DNA from: Haematococcus lacustris
Taxonomy: Eukaryota; Chlorophyta; Chlorophyceae; Chlamydomonadales; Haematococcaceae
Assembly (NCBI GenBank): GCA_030144725.1
Contig: JASKMD010000008.1
Coordinates: 16,823,863 to 16,887,862 of the forward strand
Reading direction: 5' to 3'
DNA: 64,000 nucleotides
The first letter of the stretch is position 1; each line of letters opens with the position of its first letter. The translations under genes and the position numbers were made by a program. The notes beneath the pieces are model-generated. The model did not search any database. It worked only from the letters and a program-made list of their open reading frames with translations, and was not told the origin of the DNA. Shown piece by piece: positions 31,427 through 42,590 of the stretch.

Positions 31427-31821
31427 TGTCCAGCCCAGCCCAGCCCAGCCCAGCCCAGCCCAGCCCAGCCCAGCCCAGCCCAGCCCAGCCCAGCCCAGCC
31501 CAGCCCAGCCCAGCCCAGCCCAGCCCAGCCCAGCCCAACCCAGCCCAGCCCAGCCCAGCCCAGCCCAGCCCAGCCCAGCCCAGCCCAGCCCAGCCCAGCC
31601 CAGCCCAGCCCAGCCCAGCCCAGCCCAGCCCAGCCCAGCCCAGCCCAGCCCAGCCCAGCCCAGCCCAGCCCAGCCCAGCCCAGCCCAGCCCAGCCCAGCC
31701 CAGCCCAGCCCAGCCCAGCCCAGCCCAGCCCAGCCCAGCCCAGCCCAGCCCAGCCCAGCCCAGCCCAGCCCAGCCCAGCCCAGCCCAGCCCAGCCCAGCC
31801 CAGCCCAGCCCAGCCCAGCCC
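31427..31821. repeat. (CCCAG)n pentanucleotide array, about 79 units
   Basis: Almost perfect 5-bp tandem repeat with one substitution (cccaa near 31535). It is open in all frames on both strands, which creates spurious long ORFs. Confidence 0.98.
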
Positions 31822-31991
31822 ACGCAGCTCACGGGCACAGGAGCTCGTCCCCCCTGCACAGTGGGAGGTGGTCAAGCTTGAGCTAGCCCACCTCGTCACT
31901 CAGCACATCGACGCTATGTTCAAGTACTTGGGTGCGCACGGCAAAGTGTACCTGCAACTTCCCCATCTCCTTCCTGCACTGGCGTCTTCCG

Positions 31992-32825
31992 ATGCAAACA
32001 TATGCAGCCCACGCAGCCAGGAGGGTTTTGGAAGAGGATGCTGCGAACCGCAAGCAGTGGGAGGCTTGGGAGGAGCAACAGCAGGCGGAGCGTCAACAAG
32101 ATCACGGCAACCGCAAGCGCATGCGCCGGCCGTTACCACCCCAGTCATGCAACCCAGCAGAGTACGATCTGTTCAACACTGTATCCATGTTCCGTGCCGA
32201 CATCGAAGCCATGGCTGCCAACGAGGCATGCAGCCCACGACTCTTCATGCACTTGGTGCACTTCTTTGGGGCAGCGCCAACGTCCAATGCGCATGTGGAG
32301 TCAGCCCTCCAACACGCCAAGCATGGACATGGCAGCAAGCAAGGGCTGGCAGCATTGCTAGGCACTGTCATCGCCAAGACTGACCCTGCATCATTCCGTG
32401 CCATGGACGCCGTGGACCTCCAGCCACGGATGAAGGCCCTCCGGGAGGAACAACGTGACATGGAGCGTGCATCCGCCGCCAAGACAGCAGTGGCACGAGC
32501 AGCACGCAAGGAGGTGATGGAGTCTTGCATGGTGGGGGGCAACAAGCAGTTGGTGCTCAACATTGGCACCGTCGCTAGCCTCGGCCAATTGAGAGCAGCT
32601 AGCAGCAGGCATCCTCGAGGAGCTGACTACAGTGCAACCACACTTGAAGAAGCTGCGGCCTTCACTTTGGCACAATTGTGGGGCTACATCAACTTTTATA
32701 AGATCCCACCCAAGCACCGACCAGCCCAAAAGACCTTGTGGCAGAATCTTCGACGCTTTGTGAAGCAGCACATTGAGCAGCGTACCAAAGCAGCTCTTTC
32801 CTCAGGCCCAGGGGGTGTTGCCTAA
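31992..32825 (+). CDS. Hypothetical protein, lineage-specific
   Basis: ATG 31992 gives 277 codons; the frame is open from 31932. Low-repeat sequence with good codon structure: a charged helical start ([24 protein letters not shown]), a basic patch ([12 protein letters not shown]), then [43 protein letters not shown] and a helical region [28 protein letters not shown]. No signal peptide or membrane span. A 5' exon with [18 protein letters not shown] (about 31868-31939) may precede it. I do not recognise the family. The setting among repeats suggests a mobile-element gene. Confidence 0.5.
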   Translation: MQTYAAHAARRVLEEDAANRKQWEAWEEQQQAERQQDHGNRKRMRRPLPPQSCNPAEYDLFNTVSMFRADIEAMAANEACSPRLFMHLVHFFGAAPTSNAHVESALQHAKHGHGSKQGLAALLGTVIAKTDPASFRAMDAVDLQPRMKALREEQRDMERASAAKTAVARAARKEVMESCMVGGNKQLVLNIGTVASLGQLRAASSRHPRGADYSATTLEEAAAFTLAQLWGYINFYKIPPKHRPAQKTLWQNLRRFVKQHIEQRTKAALSSGPGGVA

Positions 32826-33713
32826 GGTCACTCTCCCTTTTGGTAGTTATGTGATGCTTGGTGCTTGCTTGTGTAGCCTGGTCAAGCTATGGCAGCCATG
32901 TGTCATACTGTGCCATGTTATGTTGCGCCATGAGGTGGTGCGGTTTGGTGGTACGGGGAGGGAGTGCAGTTGGACGTTGCAGTTGCCTGGGAAGGGTGCT
33001 TGCAGTCTTGCTACCTGTTTGCCATCAAGTATATGTTGCTCATCTATTGTACCCAACCAATGTGGTATGCACGTCGCGGCATGCATGACACAAGTTGTCG
33101 CTAAAGCAAAGGCTAAAGCAAGCTGCCTCCGCCTCTACTGCCTCTAACCATGCTAGTACGGGGACGTCTGATGGAGAGGGCAAGGGGTTTGGCAGTGGCA
33201 CCTAGGCCATGGCATCTTGGTACAGGCAGCGCCACTCGTGGAAAAGATCGCATTATAAGTGCCACCTAAGGGTGCTTTTTTTTCTGATGGAAGTCTTCTG
33301 TTTCTCATAGGCAAGCCAACGCACTTGAAAAAAAAAATCAACTCCAAGTGGCTGGCGAGATTCGATCGTTGGCCTGTCGTGCTGTTCTGCGAGGTAACCA
33401 GTACTGGTTGTGGTCCAGTACTGGTCGCTAACCAGTACTGGACCTCAACCAGTACTGGTTGTCGTCCAGTACCGTATTTCAGCTTTGGTAGGTACCCTTT
33501 TCCCACTGGCGCGGCGAAATGTATTTATTTGAATTAATAAGATTCCTCCCGGTCGGTTGGTGCCACAGTCGTTCCCGCACGTCCCGCTCGTACCGTTCGT
33601 CCCGTTGATTGCTAATAAGCCTCAGCCACGCCAAATGGATGCGGTGCTGGGTTTTGCGGCTGGCTGGGATGCTATGGTATGCTATGATAGCGATGACGAG
33701 GCGCTAACCGCGG
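32826..33713. other. Intergenic with scattered AACCAGTACTGG palindromes
   Basis: No gene recognised. 33395-33475 has four irregular copies of ccagtactgg, the core of the satellite that starts at 34005. Confidence 0.5.
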
Positions 33714-33822
33714 GCCCACGGTTTCGGCCTGGCAAAAAAGTGCGGTTAGGAGAGTGAAAGCAGAAAGCCACGGGAACCGCACGCTGCGGGCTAGAGGCGT
33801 GGGCCAAGCGGCAGGTGAGGTC
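33714..33822 (-). repeat. Dispersed repeat, inverted partner of 10046-10165
   Basis: Reverse complement of the block described at 10046-10165; again followed by a CAGCTG array. Confidence 0.8.
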
Positions 33823-33879
33823 GACGAAAAGCTGAGGTGCAGCAGCGCTGACTGACTACTTGGCACGGAGCTACAAAAA

Positions 33880-34003
33880 GGAGCAGCTGTGCTATAGAGA
33901 GGAGCAGCTGTGCTACAGAGCAGCTGTGCTACAGAGCAGCTGTGCGAAAGAGAGGAGCAGCTGTGATGCTAGGCAGGAGCAGCTGTGCTACAGAGAGGAG
34001 CTG
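33880..34003. repeat. CAGCTG satellite, short array
   Basis: Repeats of gagcagctgtgctacagag type, the reverse orientation of the family at 9223-9790. Confidence 0.8.
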
Positions 34004-34004
34004 G

Positions 34005-34590
34005 GAATAAACCAGTACTGGTTGGGAATAAACCAGTACTGGTTGGGAATATACCAGTACTGGTTGGGGGTAAACCAGTACTGGTTGGGAATAAACCAGT
34101 ACTGGTTGGGAATAAACCAGTACTGGTTGGGAATAAACCAGTACTGGTTGGGAATAAACCAGTACTGGTTGGGAATAAACCAGTACTGGTTGGGAATAAA
34201 CCAGTACTGGTTGGGAATATACCATTGCTGGTTGGGGGTAAACCAGTACTGGTTGGGAATAAACCAGTACTGGTTGGGAATAAACCAGTACTGGTTGGGA
34301 ATAAACCAGTACTGGTTGGGAATAAACCAGTACTGGTTGGGAATAAACCAGTACTAGTTGGGAATAAACCAGTACTGGTTGGGGGTAAACCAGTACTGGT
34401 TGGGAATAAACCAGTACTGGTTGGGAATAAACCAGTACTGGTTAGGAATAAACCAGTACTGGTTGGGAATAAACCAGTACTGGTTGGGAATAAACCAGTA
34501 CTGGTTGGGAATAAACCAGTACTGGTTGGGGGTAAACCAGCAACGGTTGGGAGGCAACCAGTACTGGTTGGGGGTGGACCAGTACTGGTT
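34005..34590. repeat. 21-bp palindromic satellite, about 28 units
   Basis: Each 21-bp unit is GGGAATA followed by the perfect 14-bp palindrome AACCAGTACTGGTT. Variant units with GGGGGTA occur at 34066, 34234, 34381 and 34528, spaced 8, 7 and 7 units, a higher-order pattern. Because 21 is a multiple of three, both strands stay open (NKPVLVG and VYSQPVL heptads), but no gene is implied. Confidence 0.97.
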
Positions 34591-35607
34591 TTCTCGTATC
34601 TCCTCAGCCCGATTTTTCCTCGGTTTTAGGTTTACACCCCCATTCTTAGAACCGCTAAAAAATACAATCTATCAAGCCACTTTGTCAAAAAATTCAACTT
34701 TTCTCATGAACTTTTCTGCGAGTGGCATGCAAGTGGTCAATGTGGATGTGAAAAGTGGTGTTGCTTGGGTGCTTTGCTATGAAGTGTAGAGGCCTTGCCT
34801 TGCCTAGGGGTGCGAGTCGGGCCAGGTGGGAGTGGGAGTGCATTTGACAGCTGGTGGACCGTGGACCGAGAGCACCGTGGACCGAACCGGTGGTGACGTC
34901 CGAAACCGCTTTAGCGACAGAACGAAGACTGCGCATATGCACACATGCTCTAGCTACAACGAATACGGGGCGTAGACAGCGAAACGAGCAGAAAAGGCGT
35001 GAGTATGAAGGGTCCCGCGGTCAGTTTGACTATCAGGCCAGATAGTCTACTGTAATCAAAGGTGAAGGGTGCACATAGTGTCTTGTTGAACCGCTAGAGC
35101 ATACAACTACTCCGACACAAATGACGAGTGAAAGCTAATCGATGCTAAGAAGTATGCAGCTGTCCTAATCGCAGCATTAGCAGTGGTGTGGGTGCGTTAA
35201 AGAAGCATTTCAGCTTCTTAGGTTTCAAACTCGAGGTTCCGGCCATCGCAACACAAAGCGCGATTGCACACATACTTGCGTTTGCGTCATCACGGCACCA
35301 TTAAGAAGGTCGAGGGTGGAGGGGGCGTGCATGGTGATATCTGCCCACAAAATGTGTGCCAGGTTCAGCTGTGACACGCCCTGAGGAAATTTCAAATTTT
35401 GACGAACGGAGCCCATAGGCCACGGATAGCAGTTGCGCCTGGAGCGTTGCAATCGTACTTTTGCGCTGAATCCCGCTGATGGTTGTGCCTGGCCTGAAGC
35501 CTGTGGCGCCCTCCACATTGAATGTGCTTGAGACGCAAGCTTGCTACTGGAGGCTTGTAGTTGTAAGGTCGCACGGGTCAGAATGCCTATCGCAGCACCG
35601 TGCACTG
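34591..35607. other. Intergenic, no gene recognised
   Basis: No convincing exon. 35359-35384 (ccaggttcagctgtgacacgcc) matches the reverse complement of 40735-40760, so the inverted-repeat structure described next may extend outward in decayed form. Confidence 0.4.
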
Positions 35608-35876
35608 TCACGTGACTGCCCAGTCGAGCGCGACGGTGGCTGGAGGTGCATCTATAGTCCTAGTTACATTTAGTAAGTGGCGCAGCACCATCAAACGCGA
35701 CATGCCCCATGCCTTGACTGACCGGAATTCGGTGTTCCTGTGACCGGCGCCAGGCACTAGCAAGGGCTCCATCCGCGACCCTTGTCACACACATGTGTCC
35801 GTAGCAAGCACATCTACACAACAGGTAAGGTTACTGCAACATGCAAGTGAGGTGTGAGTGACAGCTTCACAGCAAG

Positions 35877-35883
35877 CCCATGG
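35877..35883. other. 7-bp target-site duplication of nested element (left)
   Basis: CCCATGG, repeated at 37168-37174. The unoccupied site is seen once as CCATGGG at 40244-40250 in the opposite arm. Confidence 0.9.
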
Positions 35884-37167
35884 TCAGGTCCCACAAGGTC
35901 TCTTTGGCAAAATGTACCGTGAGCCATTTGATGCCGCGCTTACACAGCCTTGATCAGCGAGCCTTCCCGATATGCCTACTGCATCAAAGGGCCTGCACGG
36001 CCTGGACGCCCACCAACCCTTGCCAAGTGTCCAGCTGGCAAGGTTACTGTAGATGGATGCGGCGTTCTTTTTTAAGCGGGTGCTGGTAGGTACGGTACAC
36101 AACAGCGCTAGCGCGAGGGCCGGCGGTTATGTCGGTTGACCAGGTGGCTCGCATCTCGCATCGGGCTGCCGCAGCTCACTCGCAACATGCCTAAGCGTTG
36201 CAATGGCCCTACTCCTCCACCACATCAAAGCATATACTACGAGCTGCAGGCAGCATGTCCGAAGGAATTGTTTTTTTCTGGTCTCTCCTTCGACGACATT
36301 ATTGAGAGGGCTGATGAACGACGAGAGCTTCCTATGCTTTCTTATGCTTCCCTATGCTTCCCTTTGCTGTCCTATGCTTTCCGATCCTTCCTATTCTTAC
36401 TACGCTTAGTGCGGGGTGCCATCGCTATCAATGGCCGCCAGTCTGCATCATTTGCGCCGCTGATGGACGCTGGTGGTAGCTGGGAGGAACCAGAACGACC
36501 TCTAGTACTTTCGCAGCCTGGTGAGCGCGAGATGATGGGGTAATTTAGACATGAGCATGGTAGGTATGTCTAAGTGTATCTATGGGTGCTAACCTAAAGG
36601 ATACGCTACCAAAAGTTGCAGAAGTTCTCGGGGCACACCGCTTGCATCTCAACATGAGGTCAGCACGGCGTTTGATGCACTTCCCGCCTAGAAATTAGGT
36701 TTCAACTCACTGGAATTTCATTAGCCTCCCAACCCGTGCAGGGCAGATGTATTACACTGCAATAGCTTCCCGTGGGAGCTATGAGTATACGTCAACGCTA
36801 GGGCGCAGAAACTAGACGGATGCGCAGCAGCAACAAGCAGCAAATTGATCTCAAAAACAGCACTGCATATTTGCATGCCGGCACCCCATCACGGCACCCC
36901 GACCGCCCGACTAGTGGCCGCTCTACCTCGCTCGTCGCTGCGGCGTTATTGTATGCACGTGCACTACCGTTAGGGTGCAAGGAGTCACTGGTGCCAGGAT
37001 ACCGCGGAGGGGGGCAAAGTTGACTTTAGCCCGTCCCTCGCAGGCCAAGCTGCGGAGCTGCACGCCGCAGCGGGGCGTTGCGGTTTGACCTCTTGGAGTT
37101 CAGTATACGCGACAAAAAGTGACGGTACATTTTATCGAGCCATTTTACCTGACCTTGTGGGACCTGA
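35884..37167. mobile_element. Nested 1284-bp nonautonomous TIR element
   Basis: Starts TCAGGTCCCACAAGGTC and ends with its exact reverse complement GACCTTGTGGGACCTGA, giving 17-bp perfect terminal repeats; weaker similarity continues inward to aaaatgtaccgt on both sides. Flanked by CCCATGG. The opposite arm of the host element gives the empty site, so the insertion is proven by comparison within the window. Internal ORFs (for example 36136-36543) show no transposase motif, so I call it nonautonomous. A 7-bp duplication does not settle the superfamily. Confidence 0.9.
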
Positions 37168-37419
37168 CCCATGGCACGCCCAGCCATGCCACAGCCATGA
37201 GAACTAATAAAATCGTATGCCACTTTGCTAGTGGCCTGTTATCACCCCAATGAAACTACAGCCCAAGTTTCATGTGGCAGTGACGATGCGTTCAGCACTA
37301 ACATGGGTATGCAGCCCCCCGACCTCATGTCCTCTCACTACCACCATGTGCCATCCTACTTGGCTGCAGGAAGGCATGCCAAGGTGTCTATGTTGAGGTG
37401 TGTGATGGCAATCATGGGT

Positions 37420-40168
37420 CTAGTTGGTGACAGGTGACATGTGCATCGCCAGAGCATCCAACCAGTCAGCTATGTGCATGTTCCGCACGGGCTTTACGCT
37501 GTTGTGGATGCCGACGTTGGCGTTGCAGCTGTCCACCACCACAAACAAAACCCTCAAGCCCCAGAGCCCAACAGCCACCATGCACTGCTTGATTGCTGCT
37601 GCCTGTGACAAGGCAGTCTTGCTTGTGGGGCGGAAGCAGCCAACCGTGAACTCCAGTGGGTGGCCGGCAGTCGTAGTGACTTGGTATGGTGGGTGGGCAT
37701 CAGCGGGTGGGCCAGCGGGTGGGCCAGCGGGTGGGCCAGCGGGTGGGCTAGCGGGTGGGGCAGTGGGTGGGGCAGTGGGTGGGCCAGGCATGGGCATTGC
37801 ATGCTGGCATTTCAGCACCAGCAGCTCTTTGCCCCTCTTAGCCTTCCCATCCCATGCTAAGGCACCGTAGCCTATGTGCCTGGCATCTCCTGCACAACAA
37901 CAGAGCATGGAGGGTGGGTCATGGTGGGTGGCATAGAGGGTGTCATGGAGGGTGGCATAGATGGAGGGTGTGTTGGTCAACCCACGTGCCACATCAGTGG
38001 GTGTGACACATCAGTGGGTGTGCCACATCAGTGGGTGGTTCGTGCACTACTCACGTGCTTGTCCCTTGGTGACTGCATGGGCAATAGCCTCCGTGCCGCG
38101 GCCATAAGTCCGGGCACTTGGGACGGACACCGTCAGTTGCTGTCCAGCAGCCATAACAGCAATTGCGTTGAAGGAGAGCCCAGTGTCGACCTTCATCTTT
38201 AAGGCTCTCATGAGGTGTAGCGGGTCAAACCAGCCTCTGGGCCCTGCTCCCTTGCGTGGCTCCTCTAGGTGCAGGAGCTGCCCCGGTTGTGACTGGGTAT
38301 TGCTACCCGCCGCTGCCCTCGCCTTGTTACATCCACCACCCTTCCCCTGCCCTGGTGCCAGGAGTCCAGCTGTGCTTAGCAGCTGCCTCATTTGATGAGG
38401 GCTTTTCACATGCTTCATGGCAAGCTGGGCAATGGTTGCATGCTTGCTTGTTGGCATGATCACAGAGGTGGACCGCTGCCTTGTTAGTTGCAATCGCAGG
38501 TGGCGCACCTGCCGCCGCAGTGCCTCTGCTGCCTCGTCCACGTTTGCCTTCACCCGGGCTGGTTCAGGCGCAGAGGGTGGAGGAGGTGGCGGCGGCAGCG
38601 GCGGATGCACCAGCAGTGGGGCAAAGTCAGCATCAGTGGGTGTGACACATCAGTAGGTAAGGGAGGGCATGAGCTGCCCACAAGGCTTGAGCATTTGGAT
38701 GGTGCTGCCAGGATGGTGGGTCACTGAACTGCCACAGCCGCCCGTTGACCGATAGAATGCTGCATGCACAGCAAAGGGGGCATCTGACTTGAGTGCAAGT
38801 GAGAGCTAGTGCATGTAAGTGCATGTGAGCGATGGTTGATGCTGATGTCGAGGTATCTTACCATGAGGCTTGGCGGTTTGAAGGTGACATTGGTTCCTGT
38901 GGCAGAAGAAGAAGGGTCCTGCATGACGAACAAGATCAAGGCAAGGTTGAGGGCTGAAGATGTTGTTTGTTGTAGCCCTTCTCTACCAGCTGCCGTACAA
39001 GCTGGACATTGTATAGTATTAAAGAGCTTTGTAAGTACCAACCTGTCGCTCAGCTTGGGTGTCGCCCCCTGCCCAGCTCGTTGTAGGCCGTGCCGGATAG
39101 CGGCTACTGCCAACTCCATGGAATGTTCATCCTTCTGATGTTGTAGCAGTTGCGCCCTGGAACCCTGCCAGTTGCGCCCTGGGGCATGCACCCTAAACTA
39201 AGGATCTGCAACAAGGAGGTCTACAGGTACATGTGATGCAAACAAACATATGATGCATGGCCACTAACCTCCAGCAGTGATTGTGTGGCATGCCCCTCGC
39301 TGCTGCCGGACACCGGGCGTTGTGCGGCAGTTGCAGTTGGAGCCACATGCGCCAGCCCAGCCCCCTGCCCCTGCAGCCCTGCCCCTCCCTGCCCCTCGCT
39401 GCTGCCAGCTGACAGGATGGTGGGTGGACGCCGGGCAGGACCTGCAGCCACATGCGCCAGCCCAGCCCCCTGCCCCTGCAGCCCTGCCCCTCCCTGCCCC
39501 TCGCTGCTGCCAGCTGCAAGGATGGTGGGTGGACGCCGGGCAGGACCTGCAGCCACATGCGCCAGCCCAGCCCCCTGCCCCTGCAGCCCTGCCCCTCCCT
39601 GCCCCTCGCTGCTACAAGCTTCTGGGAGGGTGGGTGGACACTGGGCAGGAGGAGTTGAGTCCTCCCCCACAATCCTGGCTGCAGGCGCTGGCTCTTGGGA
39701 GAACGGTGGTGCTCCATTCGCAGCTTGGTACCGTCTCTGACAAAGCTGTACGCAACAACGGTGAGCAATGAGGGCGAGGTCTTTGGCTTCACAAGCCGCT
39801 TTCAACTGGCTGTCCACAACACTGGCTGGCCCAATGACACACAGCTTGTACTCGGGGGCACGAGTGAGGGTACCCTTAAGGCGCAAGGCTTCATGACGCA
39901 ACCGCCATGCCACCTCCATCCCATCCTCCCCCTGGTGCACACCCACAGCTACCCATGCATAGAACTCCCTGGTGACGTTGGGGAAAGTGCACTTGCAACA
40001 GAGCACGCATTTGCCCTGGTTGGGGTGCTGGAACCTTGGCATGCCTTCCTGCAGCCAAGTAGGATGGCACATGGTGGTAGTGAGAGGACATGAGGTCGGG
40101 GGGCTGCATACCCATGTTAGTGCTGAACGCATCGTCACTGCCACATGAAACTTGGGCTGTAGTTTCAT
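37420..40168 (-). CDS. Transposase-like multi-exon gene of the inverted-arm element
   Basis: ATG 40168 lies in the right arm and opens a 315-codon ORF with CHPTWLQEGMPRFQHPNQGKC and CVLCCKCTFPN (possible zinc site), then three 35-residue Gly/Ala repeats and a donor-like GT near 39266. Further coding blocks on the same strand are about 39190-38800 (KLSDRLVLTKLFNTIQCPAC), 38610-38047 (basic helices, HLMRALKMKVDTGLSFNAIAVMAAGQ) and 37992-37420 (IGYGALAWDGKAKRGKELLVLKC and LRVLFVVVDSCNANVGIHN). The last block has two Asp after beta-strand-like segments, as in DDE transposases; no third acid is evident before the stop next to the left arm. Exon joints are not proven. Family not recognised; the transposase role is an inference from context. 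Confidence 0.4.
39342..39650. repeat. 105-bp coding minisatellite, three units
   Basis: Unit starts at 39342, 39447 and 39552 (gccacatgcgccagcccag...). On the minus strand it encodes 35-residue repeats containing SSEGQGGAGLQGQGAGLAHV. Confidence 0.9.
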
Positions 40169-40243
40169 TGGGGTGATAACAGGCCACTAGCAAAGTGGCA
40201 TACGATTTTATTAGTTCTCATGGCTGTGGCATGGCTGGGCGTG

Positions 40244-40250
40244 CCATGGG
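40244..40250. other. Empty site for the nested element
   Basis: CCATGGG uninterrupted in the right arm, aligned with the CCCATGG pair that brackets 35884-37167 in the left arm. Confidence 0.9.
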
Positions 40251-40519
40251 CTTGCTGTGAAGCTGTCACTCACACCTCACTTGCATGTTGCAGTAACCTT
40301 ACCTGTTGTGTAGATGTGCTTGCTACGGACACATGTGTGTGACAAGGGTCGCGGATGGAGCCCTGGCTAGTGCCTGGCGCCTGTCACAGGAACACCGAAT
40401 TCCGGTGAGTCAAGGCATGGGGCATGTCGCGTTTTTTAGTATCACGCCACGTACCTGGGCCAACTAGGACTAGAGATGCACCTCCGGCTCCTGTTGCGCT
40501 CGACTGGACAGTCACGTGA

Positions 40520-41530
40520 TTTTGCAACGCGTCGCTAGAACAATTTGTGGGATGCCCAGTGATATAGACCACTACTATAGGCTCATCCGCGGGGAAACAT
40601 CTTCGCCCACCACCATCGCGGCCGTACTAGAGGCCAGCGACACAGACACGGCTTGAGCTACAGAGCGGGCTGGTGCAAACGCGATGTCCTGAGGTGGCCT
40701 GTGTGACCCAAACTGACCCATGCGAACATTTTATCAGGCGTGTCACAGCTGAGCCAGGTTCACGCCCAGGTAGTGCATCATGTACAAATTTAATAGAGCT
40801 GAGGACAGGCATTCCGTGTAGCCAAGCGAGTCCTCTACACACTGGTGTGCTTCGATGCTCAATCGGCATCCTGAGCGAGAAATAAACCTCGTGTAAAGGA
40901 CACACCCTCTTTTCAAGAGAGTTGGGAGGCTCTGATTGGTGGTGGCCACGTGGCGGAGTGGTAAGCCAAGCTCAGTCGGCTCCTCGTGCACCTGTAGCCA
41001 TCAGCATGTGTACCTTGTAAGGGGTCAATCTTGACACCTACAGACCCAATGATTGAGTTGCATAGTACCACGGACGCGTTATTGAGTATGCTACAACAAA
41101 TTCGAGTGAGGCCAGGCTGTTTGTTCAATGGTTGAAAAGATAAAGCGGATCATAGCTGGAGGGGGTAACTAGTCCCTACTAAGCCGCCCACCATAATAGC
41201 GATACAACGTTGCCACACACGAATTCGGGTTCTTTCACATCCTCGCCAAGCGGCCTGCACCATCAGGAAGCTCGCGCAGCCATGTTTGCCAGACTTCGGT
41301 GGTGTGCGCCACCGACATGTCGTGCATCGCTAACGGATATCCAAGGACGTAGCTTACCAGTGTAGCTAACCACGGTCTCTGATTGGGACACATCCGGGGT
41401 CACATGTGGCTGCCCGCATCGAAAGACTCCGATGGCAATTTCAGTCTTACATTAAACGCGGCAAACTTCACTTTAAATGATTGAGTAGATGGGCCGCAGT
41501 TGCATGAAGATGAAGATGAAGAACGCCTGA
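40520..41530. other. Intergenic, no gene recognised
   Basis: No exon I can support. Confidence 0.4.
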
Positions 41531-41608
41531 GATGAGCTCGCAGCCTGGTTCGATTCCAACTCATACTTTATTGTGGTGTAGAGTGAGGGCTGTGGGGTTC
41601 AGGAGTTG
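41531..41608 (+). repeat. Fanzor-element tail fragment, module B only
   Basis: 78 bp from GATGAGCTC to gttcaggagttg, with the B box GGTTCGATTCC and the terminal hairpin (ctcatact/agagtgag, one mismatch). It begins exactly where the 29-kb fragment ends. Confidence 0.85.
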
Positions 41609-42590
41609 AAATGTATTAAGTGGTTTGCATTTTTACTGCCGTGGCATACAGTTATGGTGCGACATACCCATCCACAACCACGCATTCGAGCTGCATCAAG
41701 AGCAGCGAAGATAGTAAAGACAGCTTGATGTTGTAATGCAAAGAATGATGGATGGTGGTTTGGGAAGTGTATGCCATCATGAAAAGGGGACGGCACAAAA
41801 ACACATCACTGTGTCTGCATGACTTGCATGATAGCGAGGAAGATGTATGACCTAGAATTCAGGCTGGATGCTTGTCACAGGTCTGAAGTTCTTCTCACTC
41901 TTGCAAACTGGTCATACATGCATTCACACTGATGATACACATTTCACATGCATCCCCAACATGCACCATGCGCATGGTGTTGCAACCAGAAGTAACGGAG
42001 TATATCACGCTGTGGATTGCAACCATGCACCAGGGGTGTTCCCTAGCCACCCACCTGGCCATAGCAAGCACCCATCCCTGAGACCATGCGCCCGGCCCAG
42101 TCCCTGCCGGCCTCTGACAATGTACACGAGTGGGGTATCACTGCACATGTGATGCTCAGCCAGCCTGTGGATGACAATGAAATGGCTGCACCCCCTTCAC
42201 CCCCTGTGTCTCCGGTCTGAACCAGCTGGAGTCACGGACTGGCTTGCTTGTCTACTGGTACAGCTCAGGACCAGGGCAGGGCAATGACATCACTGTCACA
42301 CCGCCAGCACCCATGCGACCACTGATCCGAGCACACGCTCTGCTCTGCCCGCTGCATTACCCTGTATGATGCACCCAGAGCTTGCCTAGCGGTGTAGGCC
42401 CACCCAGCGCTGGCTGTGCACCTAGCATGCTCCACAGGCTAGCAGAGGCTGCCCAGAGGTTGAGATTTGGTTAGGGTTAGGTATGTCAGGTAAGACATCA
42501 GACTGCCTAGGGGCCCTGGCCTGCCCTCAACAGCCAAGGGCTAGCACAGGCTGCCCAGGGGTGCACTATGCCACCAGACCGCCTAGGGGC
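41609..42590. other. Intergenic, no gene recognised
   Basis: No exon I can support. It should include the 3' UTR of the MYB gene. Confidence 0.4.

Larger units (their letters stand above)
35608..40519. mobile_element. DNA-transposon-like element with 487-bp inverted arms
   Basis: The left arm (35608-35883 plus 37175-37385, 487 bp without the nested insertion) is the reverse complement of the right arm 40033-40519 (487 bp), with moderate divergence toward the outside. Between them lies about 2.6 kb with a minus-strand gene whose start codon is inside the right arm. Long inverted arms around a gene fit a class II transposon. No target duplication could be identified. Confidence 0.65.

Noticed and set aside
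31287..31899. Three long ORFs over the CCCAG array (GLGWA and PAQPS repeats)
   Set aside because: A pentanucleotide repeat without stop words is open in every frame; no unique coding sequence is attached.
34005..34590. Possible CRISPR-like array
   Set aside because: Units are contiguous with no unique spacers, and the DNA is eukaryotic.
33860..34789. Overlapping ORFs in the 21-bp satellite (NKPVLVG, GINQYWL)
   Set aside because: Open on both strands only because the unit length is a multiple of three.
39277..39771. Plus-strand ORFs over the 105-bp repeat
   Set aside because: Shadow of the minus-strand coding array.
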